NCBI GenBank assembly: GCA_003586115.2
Contig: QVOM02000029.1
Span: 31,278,625 to 31,342,624 of the forward strand
Reading direction: 5' to 3'
From: Salvator merianae
Lineage: Eukaryota; Chordata; Lepidosauria; Squamata; Teiidae
DNA length: 64,000 nt
Positions 22,158 through 33,074 of this stretch are shown piece by piece. Numbering within the stretch: position 1 is the stretch's first letter; every line of letters begins with the position of its first letter. Both the position numbers and the translations under genes were made by a program. The notes beneath the pieces are model-generated. The model worked only from the letters and a program-made list of their open reading frames with translations. It ran no database searches and had not been told where the DNA came from.

Positions 22158-22293
22158 GCTGCATCCAGAGGCCACTTACTTATTCCACTATATTTGGATA
22201 TTCTGGAATGACACATGGATATTCTGAATATCCATGCTATATTCTGGAATATCCAAAGGCAGTGGAATAAGTAAGTGACGTTTGGATGCAGCC
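22158..22293. mobile_element. Palindromic MITE, GGCTGCATCCA termini (copy 1)
   Basis: The 32-bp ends are inverted repeats at about 28/32: GGCTGCATCCAGAGGCCACT on the left, and on the right (reverse complement) GGCTGCATCCAAACGTCACT, each followed by TACTTATTCCAC. The arms continue through TTGGATATTC towards a centre at ATTCTGAATATCC. It shares its design and sequence with 59780-59913. Non-coding hairpin element. Confidence 0.8.
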
Positions 22294-22296
22294 CCA

Positions 22297-22575
22297 GATA
22301 TTTATTTATTATTTGCATTTTTATCCTGCCCTATACCTGAAGGTGTCAGGGTGGGTTACAACATTAAAAACCAATAAAAAATGAACATACTAAAACAATA
22401 ACAGTGTTTGAAAATGGGGAGGAAAAGCTGTTTCCTTACTTAGCCAAAGGCAAGGGCAAAGAGGTGTGTCTTCACGGCTTTCCTATATATATATAAAGTG
22501 AATGTGCATGACGCACCCCAGGGGGGAGACTATTCTATAGTCTGGGAGCCATCACCGAGAAGGTCCTTTTTGATT
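22297..22575 (-). mobile_element. Antisense L2-clade 3' end
   Basis: On the plus strand it opens TTATCCTGCCCTATACC and CAGGGTGGGTTACAAC, the complement of the L2 tail. It continues through AGCCAAAGGCAAGGGCAAAG and GTCTGGGAGCCATCACCGAG, which match 47090-47215 closely. A 3' UTR fragment only; no coding part. Confidence 0.8.
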
Positions 22576-23050
22576 CCTCTCCTCAACAAAAAAATCCTAA
22601 CTTTCCAGCTAAGTTCTTGTTTTATCAGGTTGTCAGAAACCAGACTTCTTATTTCTGAACTTTTTTCTTCTCTCATTTCTCCTAGATCTGTTTCTTTGCC
22701 TTTAAGTAAGGACTGGTTGGCTGCCCAAAAATCCTATCCACACATCCTCAAGTAACAGAGTGACACAGGGGTTGGGTGAAGCAGAACTTGTGAGTGTCCC
22801 TTCTTAAACTTTGTGTTTGGTACCTTTTTCAGAAACAATCCGAAACTTCAAATTACCAGGTTGATTGTCTGAAAATAGGTATTCAGACCATACCATCATT
22901 TCATCAAGTTGTTTTCTAAAACCAGATATTTGCACTGGTCATAATGTTCATATTTCTAGCAGTTTCCTCCTGTTCTTCACCATACCTATAAGGCAAGCAA
23001 GTCTGCCTTCAGAAAGAGATGAAGAGGAGTTTTTGAATAGCAGAGGGAAG
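22576..23050. other. Unassigned spacer between two L2 fragments
   Basis: Sits between two antisense L2 3' UTR pieces that restart at nearly the same point of the consensus. It may be an insertion or simply the gap between independent fragments. No terminus, tail or coding frame is recognised. Confidence 0.3.
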
Positions 23051-23054
23051 TAGG

Positions 23055-23240
23055 TAGGTGCCAACAACACAGAAAAGGGCCAACTGTGGGCCCCTCATGA
23101 GATGGCATTTTGTATTTCATGGCACCCACAGCAGAACCTCTCCAGAAGATGTCAGAGTTCTTCCAGGCTTGTAACAAGGGAGATCCCACGTTGTTTAGGG
23201 CCTTATATGCCAAACATAGAACCTTGAACCTGGCCTGATG
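23055..23240 (-). mobile_element. Antisense L2-clade 3' UTR fragment
   Basis: Landmarks GTGCCAACAACACAGAAAAG, GTTTAGGGCCTTATATG and ACCTTGAACC parallel 47190-47390 in the same order. Divergence is clear, so this is an older copy. Confidence 0.6.
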
Positions 23241-23359
23241 TCAGAATCGCCACCCTAGATCCAAGCATGTTCTTCACTTTATTTTGATAACAGAATACAA
23301 AGGATAGTTGCAAGCCCTCAGACATATAAACATTCCAAGGCATTCTCCTTTCCCACAGT

Positions 23360-23453
23360 CTTAACCACTGATTTTGAACCACATGAGGAAACATAGCCTT
23401 AACCACTGATTTTGAACCACACGTGGAGACACAGCCTTAACCACTGATTTTGG
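23360..23453. repeat. 38-bp tandem repeat, 2.5 units
   Basis: The unit beginning CTTAACCACTGATTTTG recurs at 23360, 23398 and 23436 with few differences. A short minisatellite in otherwise unassigned sequence. Confidence 0.9.
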
Positions 23454-23454
23454 C

Positions 23455-24680
23455 TGCGAAGAAAACTATTTTTATTTTGCTTGCTTTACGTCATGTTTTT
23501 TGATAGTTGTCCCTTTCAGCACTCACACTATGCTGTGTTCATAAGCTTATTAGACCCAGAAGATGGTTTGTTATCAGACTAGATTATTGAACTGAGTAGG
23601 CTACTAGGATCTGCCAGGATCAGAAAAAGCAAGAGTTTACCAATACTGTATCAGTTTTATTTCCCATCAGATAGTAAAGCTAACCAGGAAGGAGGGAAAC
23701 CAATGGAAGACTCTTTGAGGTGATTTTAGAATAAAGTTCTACAGTGACATACTTTGACGTCATTTGGACTATGAACAAATGTTGCTTGGTCATTACTCAT
23801 GGTGGTAAACTGTAAATCTGTCTTCAGTTCTAGTAATGTGTATATATATTTGCAAATATGCATGAAAGGGTGGTTAGGGTGGCAAGGAGCAGGGAAAAGC
23901 TAGTCAGTTATTTGCAGCTCGCCTCTGATAGCATCAAAAGCAATTTTTTTATCTATGGCAGATAAAAGTACTGCCTGTCTCCATCAAAGGCGAGCAGCAA
24001 AGTGCAAACTACAACACATTCGCTGAGCTTGTATACATGTAAATTAACATAGGAAAATTACATGCACTTTAGTCCTCTTGTTTTGCTCTTTTTGGGTACT
24101 CCATGACTTGTTTTATGGTGATGCCCAACTTTGTGCTTCATGTTTCTTGTAGGCAAATCGCCTGAGCTTTTCCATATGGCCAACGTGGTCATACAAAGCC
24201 TTATGGCATTTGAGTATAAGAAAGCTTAGAGGGGTCCTGTATAAGTTGCACAAAGCTTATGAATGGACCTGAGGCAAAGATAGCTGAGGTTTCTCTACAC
24301 TGTAGAAGCAAAGTGGGCTGTGCTCTTCCATATCCAGTAGCCCAGAGTTCGAGCCTGCTCTCCTTTTCTTTTCTCAGCGCAGTGTTGGCAAACGTTGCAT
24401 AGTCAATCGGACAGTGTTTCATCTACCATTATCTCCACCCATTCTGACTTCCGCTACCATTTTTCCCCAGCTGCCTTGCCCTCCACCCTAACGGTCACAA
24501 GGCAACAGCCATTCCTGTGCAACAAGCACACAACGCGGTGCGATCATCGCATGCTGTTTGCTCCAGCACGAGACCCCTGGGCAAGCAGGCAGACTCCGAT
24601 TCCCAGCTGCTTCCATGTTCCTGTGCATTAGATTTTCGACCTGCCCTGCATATGCCTGAAGGGAGGCACGCAAAGAGTTC
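23455..24680. other. Upstream flank of the CpG island, nothing assignable
   Basis: No repeat tail or coding frame is supported. A B-box-like AGAGTTCGAGCCTG at about 24346 and a TAGCTGAGG at 24279 look like RNA polymerase III boxes, but the spacing and the surrounding fold do not make a tRNA. Base composition rises in G+C from about 24420 onward. Confidence 0.35.
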
Positions 24681-24695
24681 CAAAATTAAACTTAC

Positions 24696-24800
24696 CCACC
24701 TCCAACCACCCATGCGCGCGCACGCTCTCTCTCTTTCACACACTCACTTCCCGCGCTCTAGCGGCATCCAACGGAGCAACAGCCCCGGCTGTGTTCAGAC
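24696..24800 (-). other. Possible divergent first exon (minus strand)
   Basis: On the minus strand the sequence reads GGAGGTGGGTAAGT: a near-perfect donor, with the exon ending at 24696 and GT at 24694-24695. It lies about 190 bp from the X-box/CCAAT block, the usual geometry for divergent transcription from a CpG island. A minus-strand ATG at 24743 is open across the donor (MCERERACARMGGWR), but the residues look like translated repeat-like GC sequence, so the exon is more likely non-coding. The start is unknown. Confidence 0.3.
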
Positions 24801-24964
24801 GCGCACACGCTCCGACCGCGCGCGCATATCACAAACGAGCTGAGAGCTCCTCCAAAACGATTTCAGCGTGTGCCGTGCTGCGGTTGCTACGACAACCAAT
24901 GCTCTTTGGTTTGCATCGGGCCATGTGACAGCGACTCTGATGTCAGCCGGAGGCGGGGCCTGTG

Positions 24965-25123
24965 CTCGGCGGGCGCCTAGGGAGGCAAAGCCTTTAGCCT
25001 TGTTGTGTGCGGAGAGTCGGTAGATGCTGCTGCTGGCCGCGCCTGGCGTCCGTGCTGCCGCTTTCTCCCGCGCTGCCGGACGGAGCATGGAGAATTAAAG
25101 CCTCGGCGTTTCTGCAGAGTGAG
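24965..25123 (+). other. Probable untranslated first exon of an unidentified gene
   Basis: Just downstream of the promoter motifs, the sequence ends at a good splice donor: GAGTGAG followed by GTAAGC, with GT at 25124-25125. The start at about 24965-25000 is inferred from promoter spacing, not seen. The only ATG near the end (25087) opens a three-codon frame, ATGGAGAATTAA, so the exon is best read as 5' UTR with a tiny upstream frame. A longer plus frame from 25007 would run through the donor into the intron and resembles no known protein. The rest of the gene would lie to the right; no coding exon could be supported in the next 39 kb, implying a long first intron or an end outside the window. 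Identity not recognised. Confidence 0.5.
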
Positions 25124-25454
25124 GTAAGCCCTTTAAACCCTTTCCGACTCGGCGATCGGCTCGCTCTGGTGCAGCGGTCGAGGAATTCCGCCTCCCTCCG
25201 CTCTCCCTCTCTTCCTGCCCCGCGCGTGTTTGTTTTGGCCGCTTCGCAAGTTTCCCTCCTGGTGGAGCAGCAGCAGCCGGCGCGCTCCGGTGGCTCTTCG
25301 TCCATCCGTCGGGCGGGCGCGCCCGTCCCACCCACCGACCCACTTGTGCGCCGCGGCGGAGGAAAGTTCAAGGCGGCGCGGGAGCAGAGAGCACGGGAAA
25401 GGGGAGCTCCCGGTTTGGACCCTTGGAGGTAGCCAGCTGGGATCTAGCGATGCG

Positions 25455-27485
25455 GGGCGGGTAATGGTTTCTAACGGAACGCGGTTTCTTTCAGATTTTC
25501 CTCTCGGTTCGTTTATTAAAGGCCTTCGTGGAGCTTTGGGTAGTCCTTTAAATGCGCTCTTGAATTCCTGAGCCGAATAAGGGACTGTTGTAAGAAGTGG
25601 GTTCTTGTGGCTTTGGGGTTCTTTTTTACTTTCTGCGTCTTCCCTGGCAGATTTAACAGGGCTTCGATTTATCAGCGTTGGTTCTATCTTCACTCTTCTG
25701 AGAATAAGCCGCACTGAACAGGATGGGACATCCACTCCCCGAGTAGACGGGGTTAAGATTGCTCTCCTCTTTCCCTCCATTGTCCAGCGGGAGATTTACT
25801 TCCGAGGAGACACGGCTAGGACTGCATTGCGTGAGCCGATCGTGACCTAGCATGCATGCTCAGAAGCGAGCCTCATTGACTTCAATGGCACTTCCTTCCT
25901 TCCTTCCTTCCCAGTAGGTGTGCAGAAGATTGGCCGCTTGAAAAACTAGTGGCAGCGATAACTTTCAAATGCCTTCCCCCGCTCGCGTCGCAGCGACTTT
26001 CTCCCTTTTCCCAGGCTCGCTTGGAAGGAAATCCCCTCTGGATTAAAAGGGGATAAACTTTTAAAACAACCGCCAGCATAGGAAGCCGCATGGTCTGACT
26101 CTGAGAGTTACACCCCCCTCCCACCCCAGTCGGTAGCCTAGATTGCTCTACAAAGGGAAAGAAAGAAAGAAAGAGAGAGTTGTTTTCTTGTAAGCAGGGA
26201 GAAAAGGGCCCAACATCATCAGCCTCGAAACACAATCTGAAATGTGTTAGGTTTTCATTATAGAGAGGGAGTTGAAGCTGCGGTGTCTCGTACTCCACCC
26301 GCTTCACTTGCAGCCTTGCGTTTTCAACTTCTGGCGTGGAAAAGAACTTGCGAGTGCCAAGGATTGTCGTTTGAACCATATAGCCATGCTGAAAAATAGA
26401 AGTTTTCCTTCTTCTGTTCCCCCTGTGCAGGGAAAGAGAACCTGACGAGAAAAAACTATGGATATTTGCATATGTTGGTTGTTACCTATTTTCAATAATA
26501 GAGAAGCACTTATTAATCAAAACAGTAAAACGTTTTACCCTTCCATAGCTTTTTCTAGCCAAACATACAGGGTTTTATTACTAATACTAATGGAGCGTCT
26601 AGGTAACCTCTGTTAAAAAGGCAGACAGTAATTTAAACTCAGATCTGCTAAATTGAGAAGTGAAAGCAGTGGATCTGATTTTTAAAAAAATCTATACTGT
26701 AGCAGACAGAGCTTCAAAAATTCCTGCAAATAAGTCTTCTCTGTATCAGTTTAGTGGTCTTGGTATGTGAGAAAGCATTTGTAAAGTTTTTGTTCTGGGA
26801 AGAACAGATGCAAATATATGGTCTCTGAGCAACGCTTTTAAACAATTTGTACATGCTATTACCTAATTTGTGTCTGCTGCCTTCCTAAGTTTTTTAAAAA
26901 ATGATTGCTTGTCAGATGTCCTTTCTGGTGTCTGTTCATCAGCAAACATAAAGGTTTGTGATCCAGATTATTTGCTTAGGTAAAATGTAGCTAAAAACTG
27001 CAACATCTAAAGCTTTGCTTGCAATAAAATTTTCCTGATTTGCTGACTTTCTCCTAGAGGAGGAGGGAAATCCTTTCAAACTCCCTGCTGTGTGTATTCA
27101 TCAGATTTTAGACTTGAAGAGGGAACTGTGAGTCCCTTATCCTTTTCAAACAGTAGAGAAGTTGTTTGGGATTGGAGAAATATCCCTTTGAATAACTGCT
27201 TTCAAGTGTAGCAAGTTTATGCAGGAGTCTAGCCCTTTAGGTGGCTGAATTGCTGCACAATATTTGAAATCCAACATCTTTTGTTTCCTTCAGAATAGAC
27301 CTCTTGTGTGCATCCTCAGCCTTTTATTTACTCTGAGGCAGTGGGCTCTGGGTGGAAATTAATATAGTATGTCCACATATACTTTAGATCTGAAGTTTAC
27401 TAGTGCAGATGGTAAGTTACTTTGTTTATATCTATCTTTTTGGATGCTTTGCAGCCATATAAACAATGATAAGGACTGGAAAGTT
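25455..27485. other. Start of presumed long intron; nothing assignable
   Basis: CpG density falls away after about 25460. Contains short (TTCC)n at 25893-25911 and (GAAA)n at 26157-26178. The long minus-strand frames at 25133-25780 and 25882-26379 are GC-driven or unsupported and lack any domain signature. Confidence 0.4.
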
Positions 27486-27489
27486 GTTG

Positions 27490-27625
27490 ACCCTCAAAAT
27501 CCGCTAGGAGGGCCCAAAGAGATTGTAAGAAGGACCCTGTGGGATCAGACAACGGTCCATCTATTCCAGCAACCTGTTCTCACAGTAACCAATCAGATGC
27601 CTGTGGGAAGCTTACCAAGAGGACT
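27490..27625 (-). mobile_element. Antisense CR1/L3-type LINE tail, degenerate
   Basis: Plus-strand landmarks AAGAAGGACCCTGTGGGATC, GGTCCATCTATTCCAGC and CTGTTCTCACAG correspond to the complement of the better preserved CR1/L3 ends at 35430 and 58240. A short 3' UTR piece. Confidence 0.55.
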
Positions 27626-27650
27626 CTAAAACAAGAATAGGGTATCATTG

Positions 27651-28060
27651 AATCTGTTCACACTTGCCTGTTAGTGAGTGAGCAGATGCTCACTGATGAA
27701 GTACGTCTGCACTCTGCTGTGGCCACCGTGTCTGGGAGTGTCTGCAGCCACTCCTGGACACTACTAGCTGTGGACAGGTAAAATGCTGTTCACAGCTTGA
27801 CTGGGGGGAGCTGGATTGCTCCTGGTCAGCAGCATTCACACCTCCTTCTGGGTGTGAACGCTGCAGTGTGGCTGTGGCTGCGCAGCCGTGTGCCGCATCC
27901 TGATCGCCATGGCAATGGCCCAGTGTTGCTGTGGCCGCCGTCCTGGTGATCAGAACCACATTGGCACTGTGGGTGCTGGAGGCCCAGAACAGGGCTACTC
28001 TAGCACTCGCAGTCACATGGCTACTGCGCTGCTGCGTCTTGACCAGCTTAGAATGGTTTG
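27651..28060. mobile_element. MITE-like element related to 6366-6755
   Basis: Starts CTGTTCACACTTGCCTG. It shares with 6366-6755 the block order AGCTTGACTGGGGG-AGCTGG, CACCTCCTTCTGGGTGTGAA, a GC-rich TGGCTGTGGCTGCGCAGCC and then ATCGCCATGGCAATGG. The right end is not clear. No transposase remnant. Confidence 0.5.
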
Positions 28061-28064
28061 TAGT

Positions 28065-29540
28065 TGTGATTTGTAGTTGTGTAATATCTGAAGAGCCTCC
28101 TGTGCCCCATCCTTATCGTAAAGTATTGTTGAAATTAAAATAGCTGCTGTTTGCTGTTGACCCTTATAAAACTGATTTCTTGGTGCTCAAGAACCACTGT
28201 ATGCTTTTGCATCTTATGAAGCCTTAGGTCTCTTAACTGGGAGTCAGAACATCTGAGATGGTCTACCTTGGAACAAACAAACAAAAGGTTGCAGAGATGG
28301 TAATTCTTCTACACTCTCAGCTTCTGCTTAAAATAAAACCCAAGGGATGTGAAATTAGCAGTGATTTGGGGCTGTTGTTGCAAGGTTCATACCTTGATTG
28401 TGTTATATTCCTGGTGATGCAAAAACCAAAGTTACTAGATTTCTACCAGCCATGCTAGCTTTACTTTCTGCTTTATTTGCTGGCATGATTTGCTTGCCTA
28501 TTCTGTTACAAACAGATTCTAATAACCCCACAACACTACCCTTCTGAGTAGAAGGGACTTTGTCTAGATGGCATAATACATACATATAATCCACGATTCA
28601 TATGGATTTGACTGCTTGCTTAGTAAGATTCTGCCAGTGACATATTTACTGTGGATGTATTGATGGTACTATGAAGTCGGAACTTAAGACTGAGCAGTTT
28701 GAATGGGCAAGCTTAACAGAAATTAGGGTTTTTTTCTGTTTCTGTTTCTGTTTCTGTTTCTCTTCCTCTATCTCTCTCTGAGTTCCGTCCAACAAAGTGC
28801 AACAAAGAATGGTTGCAACTGTTTAGTCCATGGCAAAAATTGCCAAAATAAAAGGGATTTGAAACGGTTATACAGGGTTGTATAAGCTGCAGAAAAGAGG
28901 GTGCTACTAACCACATTTAAGATTCATCTTTCTTTTTGCTTCCCTCAGTCCTAGGAAATGGAAGTTGTGCAGCTGCCAAGTCAGCTGAATTGTTCTTGTA
29001 TCCTATGTTCTTAAATTCATATGAACCCCACAAATGCCTGTGAACTCTGCCAATGCCAAGTGTGTTTTTAATTTTCATGTAATTCATGCCAGTTACAGTG
29101 TTTCATTGCTATTGCACTGGCATAAAATATGAACTAAGCGTGATGAGTGATATGTTAAGAACATAACTAGCATAATCCCAGGTGGATGCCCATCTGCCCA
29201 TCTGCCCATCTATTATTGGCTTGAAATTTGACACATTTGTTCAACTAGTTTAGTCTCCAAAGGATGTTGACCAGAGGTGACTGCTGCCTGTTGTGGCTGC
29301 TGGGGTAGATGTCAAACTAGCTAAAAGAAGTATGGGGCAAAATATTGACGAGCACTGATGATAGCAGATTATGTTCTTATTGGTGTAACCCTGCATGGAG
29401 GAAAAGTGAGAATGGACATAAGCTGTGAAATACTTGGTATGCTGGGCACAGCTCATTCTGCCCTTATGGACTAGACTTCATTGAGTGTGGTAGCCATAGC
29501 AGGAATATTGCAAGTATGAACAAGAAAGTAAGAGAAGAGC
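28065..29540. other. Unassigned stretch with one microsatellite
   Basis: Includes a (TTTCTG)n tract at 28731-28766 followed by a TCTC-rich run, and a three-unit GCCCATCT repeat at 29189-29212. No gene or transposon end is recognised. Confidence 0.4.
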
Positions 29541-29545
29541 ACATA

Positions 29546-29680
29546 GGCTCTCCTTCGCTGGAGGTCTTCAAGGAGAGGCTGGACGGATATCTGTCTGGGA
29601 TGCTTTAGTGAATCCTGCATTGAGCAGGGGGTTGGACTCGATGACCCTGGAGGTTCCTTCCAACTCTATGATTCTATGAT
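29546..29680 (+). mobile_element. CR1 LINE 3' end
   Basis: Contains CTCTCCTTCGCTGGAGGTC, GAGCAGGGGGTTGGACTCG and CAACTCTATGATTCTATGA, the typical CR1 terminus with its short octamer-like repeat in place of a poly-A tail. The same end is present, longer, at 62690-63100. Only about 135 bp remain. Confidence 0.9.
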
Positions 29681-29689
29681 AGCATCAAC

Positions 29690-31155
29690 AGATCACACTC
29701 ACCAAGAGAATAAAATTCAGTTTGCAAGTGTTTAGGTCTCCAGATTTGGAGCAGGAGGATGAAATTAGGAAACTGTACCTCTTTAATCAGTAATGATGTG
29801 GCTCAGGAGATTGATATGACACTGAAGACACATCTCTATGGGAGCAGGTTGGAGCTGATTGGAGGGGGAGCTGGTTCAGGTGCAGCCCAGCTATCCTGGA
29901 AGGGGATTTCCTTGGTAACAGCCCCAGTTGGAACCAGTGAGCAGTTCTACTACTGGGATATATATGGCATTCTTCTTCACAGCTTTGTCCTGCCTGGAAC
30001 GTTTTTTTTAGTAGTTCAAGTGGCTTATCTTTGTTCTCTCAGCATATCTGAAGTAGCCTGTTGGACTTGGCCGTTGTGTATCTATCTGGTGATATAGTGT
30101 GACTTCTCTTAAATCCTTCAGCCCTGCAACTGATGGGCTTTGATTGTCAGATTGGACCTTAACTTTATCTCCCTGACAAAAGCAAGACTTCAAAATGAAC
30201 TTTGAAGAACAACAATTTCTTTAACTCTTTTACAACGATGTAACCATTTTGGTCATTAAATTTGCTGTTCAGTCACAAGTATTCAATGAAAACAGAAGCA
30301 GAAGATCTTGAATTATGGAATGTAGAATTTCCCAAAGGAACGGTGGTAGACAGGCATCTCCGGTTAAAATCGGAGCTGAAATTCTATACATAAGAGAAAA
30401 AGAATTTCCTTCTCTGGAATTCCTCTTTCCTCTGATCTTTATTCTTCTTTTGCCTGATGTATTTCTAATCCATCCTTTGAGTAATGTCTGTGAAAACACT
30501 TTTTAAATATTAGGGGATTTTTTCCCCCCTTAGTAGTAATTCAATATGATGTGAGTTACTAGATTTCAGCTGTCAGAATGGAACTGAAACAATGTGAGGA
30601 ATTTGACTTTCCACCTGACATTAGTAGCACTTTTAGTACAAGTTTGTTCTCAAGATCATTACAAACTATATTTATCTATTTGCTGTGGTAGCTGCTGTTC
30701 TGTTGTGGAGCAAAATGCCAAAATCAAGGATTTGAGTAATCAACATATACAAAACCCAAACATAATCCTAGTCAGAAACTGCAGTGCAACAGGGGTATAG
30801 ATAAAGTATTGTTAATCTTTCCCCAAAAATAACTGTCTGATAAAAAAATGAAAAAAGTAGTATGTATGTAATTATACAACCAGTAATAGTAATAATAGTA
30901 AAAATATTTTTTTTTAAAAAGGGCTCTGCATAAGAAAATTGTAGCTCGTAAATGGTAAGATGACTGTAGGTGATCTATAGTTTTGACTCCTTTATTCCAT
31001 CATTATTAATTTGTCAAACACATTTTCTTCAGTGACTAAAGATTTTAAGAAGCCGGTGTATAGACTCTCATCCACAATATTACCAAGCAGGAAAGGATAA
31101 ATATTATGCAGTGACAATCTCACAATTTCTGAACCTACCGGGACCTTCTTCTGGG
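29690..31155. other. Unassigned stretch, no gene seen
   Basis: No recognised repeat. A 68-codon frame at 30594-30800 begins with a hydrophobic run resembling a signal peptide, but it has no exon context. AT-rich around 30840-30920. Confidence 0.35.
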
Positions 31156-31162
31156 TAGATTT

Positions 31163-31336
31163 AGGCTGCATCTCTGTTGCACAGTATTGGGTTCCATCGG
31201 GAATAGTGGAAACTGGCCTCACTCAAGGTGCATTTGTGGTATAATGGAGACGCAGCCATAATTAGGATTGCAGTATACGACTGCGGCTCCATTGACAGTC
31301 TGAACGTATTCAGGGTGGAGACTTTGTTGATGCAGC
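31163..31336. mobile_element. Small palindromic elements with GGCTGCAT/GATGCAGCC ends
   Basis: GGCTGCATCTCTGTTGC at 31163 faces AATGGAGACGCAGCC ending at 31257. A further GATGCAGCC closes at about 31336. Terminal sequence type as in 22158-22293. Non-coding. Confidence 0.4.
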
Positions 31337-31339
31337 CTG

Positions 31340-32520
31340 GCTAAAGTATCTCTGTCTTCTTTGCCACTGGTCCCGATGCATGGGTAAGCACCGATAGCTG
31401 TGCATGGAAGACAAGCTTAGCCGCTGTCCGCAAGTGTAGCACACCTTCAATCATCATATTGCTATGAGGCAGTGGGAGGCATTAGGGCATGATGTAGCAA
31501 CTTCAGGGTTATTACTCATGCCTTGAGAGACCCTTCCTGGGCCCCAGGTGTGTTAGAGTCTCTGCTCAACTGGTTCGGCATGAGGAGCAATGGAGATGCG
31601 GGGGGTGGAAGGAGATCTCTGCCACGTAATGGAGATGAGGCTATATGATTATGACTTTTAAGACAGCTCTTTTGATCATTCAGTTTGTTAACCCACCACT
31701 TGTTTGTATGCATGTAAATCTTCTTTCTTTCCATCTTTCCTCCTCCTCCTCTTATTAAACATCTCCCAAAACAGAAATGCAAGTTTGGTGAGAATTTATG
31801 GCCTCAGGTTTATAGCCTAAGAGACCTGACATAGAGGGAAAAGGGACCTGGAAGAAAAAGATGGGGAACGCTAACTCTGAGTCATTATTTTTTAGTTATC
31901 TTTAGTATGTACCCCTAATTCCTCAGGCAAGGAGAGTTTTGCTTAGAGGTTACAAAGAAAGATAGAGCCATACACAAGGAGAGAAATGCTAGAGATTGTT
32001 GGGCTGACTTCAGAGTCTGGTCCCACACTAGAATAGGCAGGTAGTTAGCATGGTTGACAGGAGCAGTCCAGTTTTTGGAAAGGTAGAGGAGTATGACAAC
32101 AGATAGCTAACATAAGGCTGATCATGGAGGGAACAGAACGATAGCAGAAGAAGGTTTAATGCTTCATTGACTACTTCAGTTAAACTTTGTAAGTCACACC
32201 AGAATTTGGAACATATTGAGTTTCATGGATCTGCTAGAATACCTGATTATTCTCTTGAGGAAACCATACAAGGAAGAGAAAGTTTAAGTATATTCTGCAT
32301 GTGATGCAGCCTAGATGAGATCAGTCACAAGTGTCTCTGCATCTCTTGCCCATTTGCTGCACTGTGAGGCTCCTTGGAGTCTCTGTTGTTGCTGTCTGCA
32401 TGCCAGTGACAACTCCCAGCTACCATTTGAGCAGCTGGAAAAATGCATCAAGCATGCTGTGAAATCGTCTTTTTGGAAATTTTGGATGTCTTGCCCTTGC
32501 GCATGCCTGTGATGCGAATG
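31340..32520. other. Unassigned stretch, no gene seen
   Basis: No repeat terminus, microsatellite or credible coding frame was found. Confidence 0.35.
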
Positions 32521-32524
32521 ATGA

Positions 32525-32830
32525 AAGAGTCCCTATGCTGCCCCGAGTTCGGTTTGAATCTCACATGCAAAGATGACCTTAGACAAACTCATGATGAAGA
32601 CAACATGGAGAGTAGGATGGAAAATTCAGGAGAAGAATCCAAGGGGAGAAGGAGGGGAGAAGTTTAGACAAAATCCTGAGAATAAGGAGACTTTTCTGGG
32701 AACGTATGACAGAATCATAAAGCAATGGTCTTTCTCTTTATTTTTATCCTTTTTGTTAGCAGCACTGAAGATTGATTCCATAAATTAGAAGTGCTGTACA
32801 AGTATCTTAAAATAATAAATAAATAAATAA
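32525..32830 (+). mobile_element. Possible MIR-like SINE, eroded
   Basis: B-box-like GAGTTCGGTTTGAATCTC, then GATGACCTTAGACAAACTC, parallels the MIR/CORE-SINE order. At the far end AGAAGTGCTGTACAAGTATC, followed by an AAATA microsatellite (32805-32829), parallels the MIR tail. The middle is not alignable by eye, so this may be two unrelated fragments. Confidence 0.35.
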
Positions 32831-32967
32831 CATATGGCTGTGAAGGTTGGATTCTGAGAAAGAGTGAGAAAGGTCTTTCCTTTGCTAACAGTGATTACAG
32901 GGATGATGCTTGAATTTTTAATATTGTTCAGCTTAGCTAGTGCAGAATGCTGCTTGGCTACTGTTTG

Positions 32968-33070
32968 TTATATAAAAACATAAGAAATGCCCTGTTGGAT
33001 CAGACCCATCTTGACTAGCAGTCTTCCCGTGATGGTTGTGGTGGATATTTTATCAAATATATGAAGATGG
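32968..33070 (-). mobile_element. Antisense CR1/L3-type LINE tail
   Basis: ACATAAGAAATGCCCTGTTG, GATCAGACCCATCTTGACTAG is the complement of the CR1/L3 3' terminus seen at 52230-52295 and 58390-58462. Truncated after about 100 bp. Confidence 0.65.
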
Positions 33071-33074
33071 GATA

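Larger units (their letters stand above)
24690..25450 (+). promoter_or_regulatory. CpG-island promoter with X-box, CCAAT, E-box and GC box
   Basis: CpG dinucleotides are dense here and sparse elsewhere, as expected for an unmethylated vertebrate promoter. Motifs in order: an RFX X-box-like imperfect palindrome GTTGCTACGACAAC (24883-24896) overlapping CCAAT (24896-24900); octamer-like GTTTGCAT (24909-24916); CATGTGAC E-box (24922-24929); TGATGTCAG CRE-like site (24939-24947); GC box AGGCGGGGCC (24951-24960). X-boxes of this form are bound by RFX factors and are common at ciliary and neural genes, but a single site does not establish that. There is no TATA box at the expected place, which fits dispersed initiation. 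Motif recognition is direct; activity is inferred. Confidence 0.75.

Noticed and set aside
24276..24370. tRNA-gene-like A and B boxes
   Set aside because: The boxes are about 70 bases apart, no cloverleaf can be drawn by eye, and no terminator-like T run sits at the right distance.
25133..25780. 215-codon minus-strand frame in the CpG island
   Set aside because: High G+C lowers stop frequency on all frames here; frames overlap on both strands, the residues show no domain, and the frame crosses the better supported plus-strand donor and intron.
30594..30800. Signal-peptide-like 68-residue frame with Cys-rich CCGSCC
   Set aside because: A hydrophobic start alone is weak; no promoter, exon boundary or homologous family, and the surrounding DNA is AT-rich and unremarkable.
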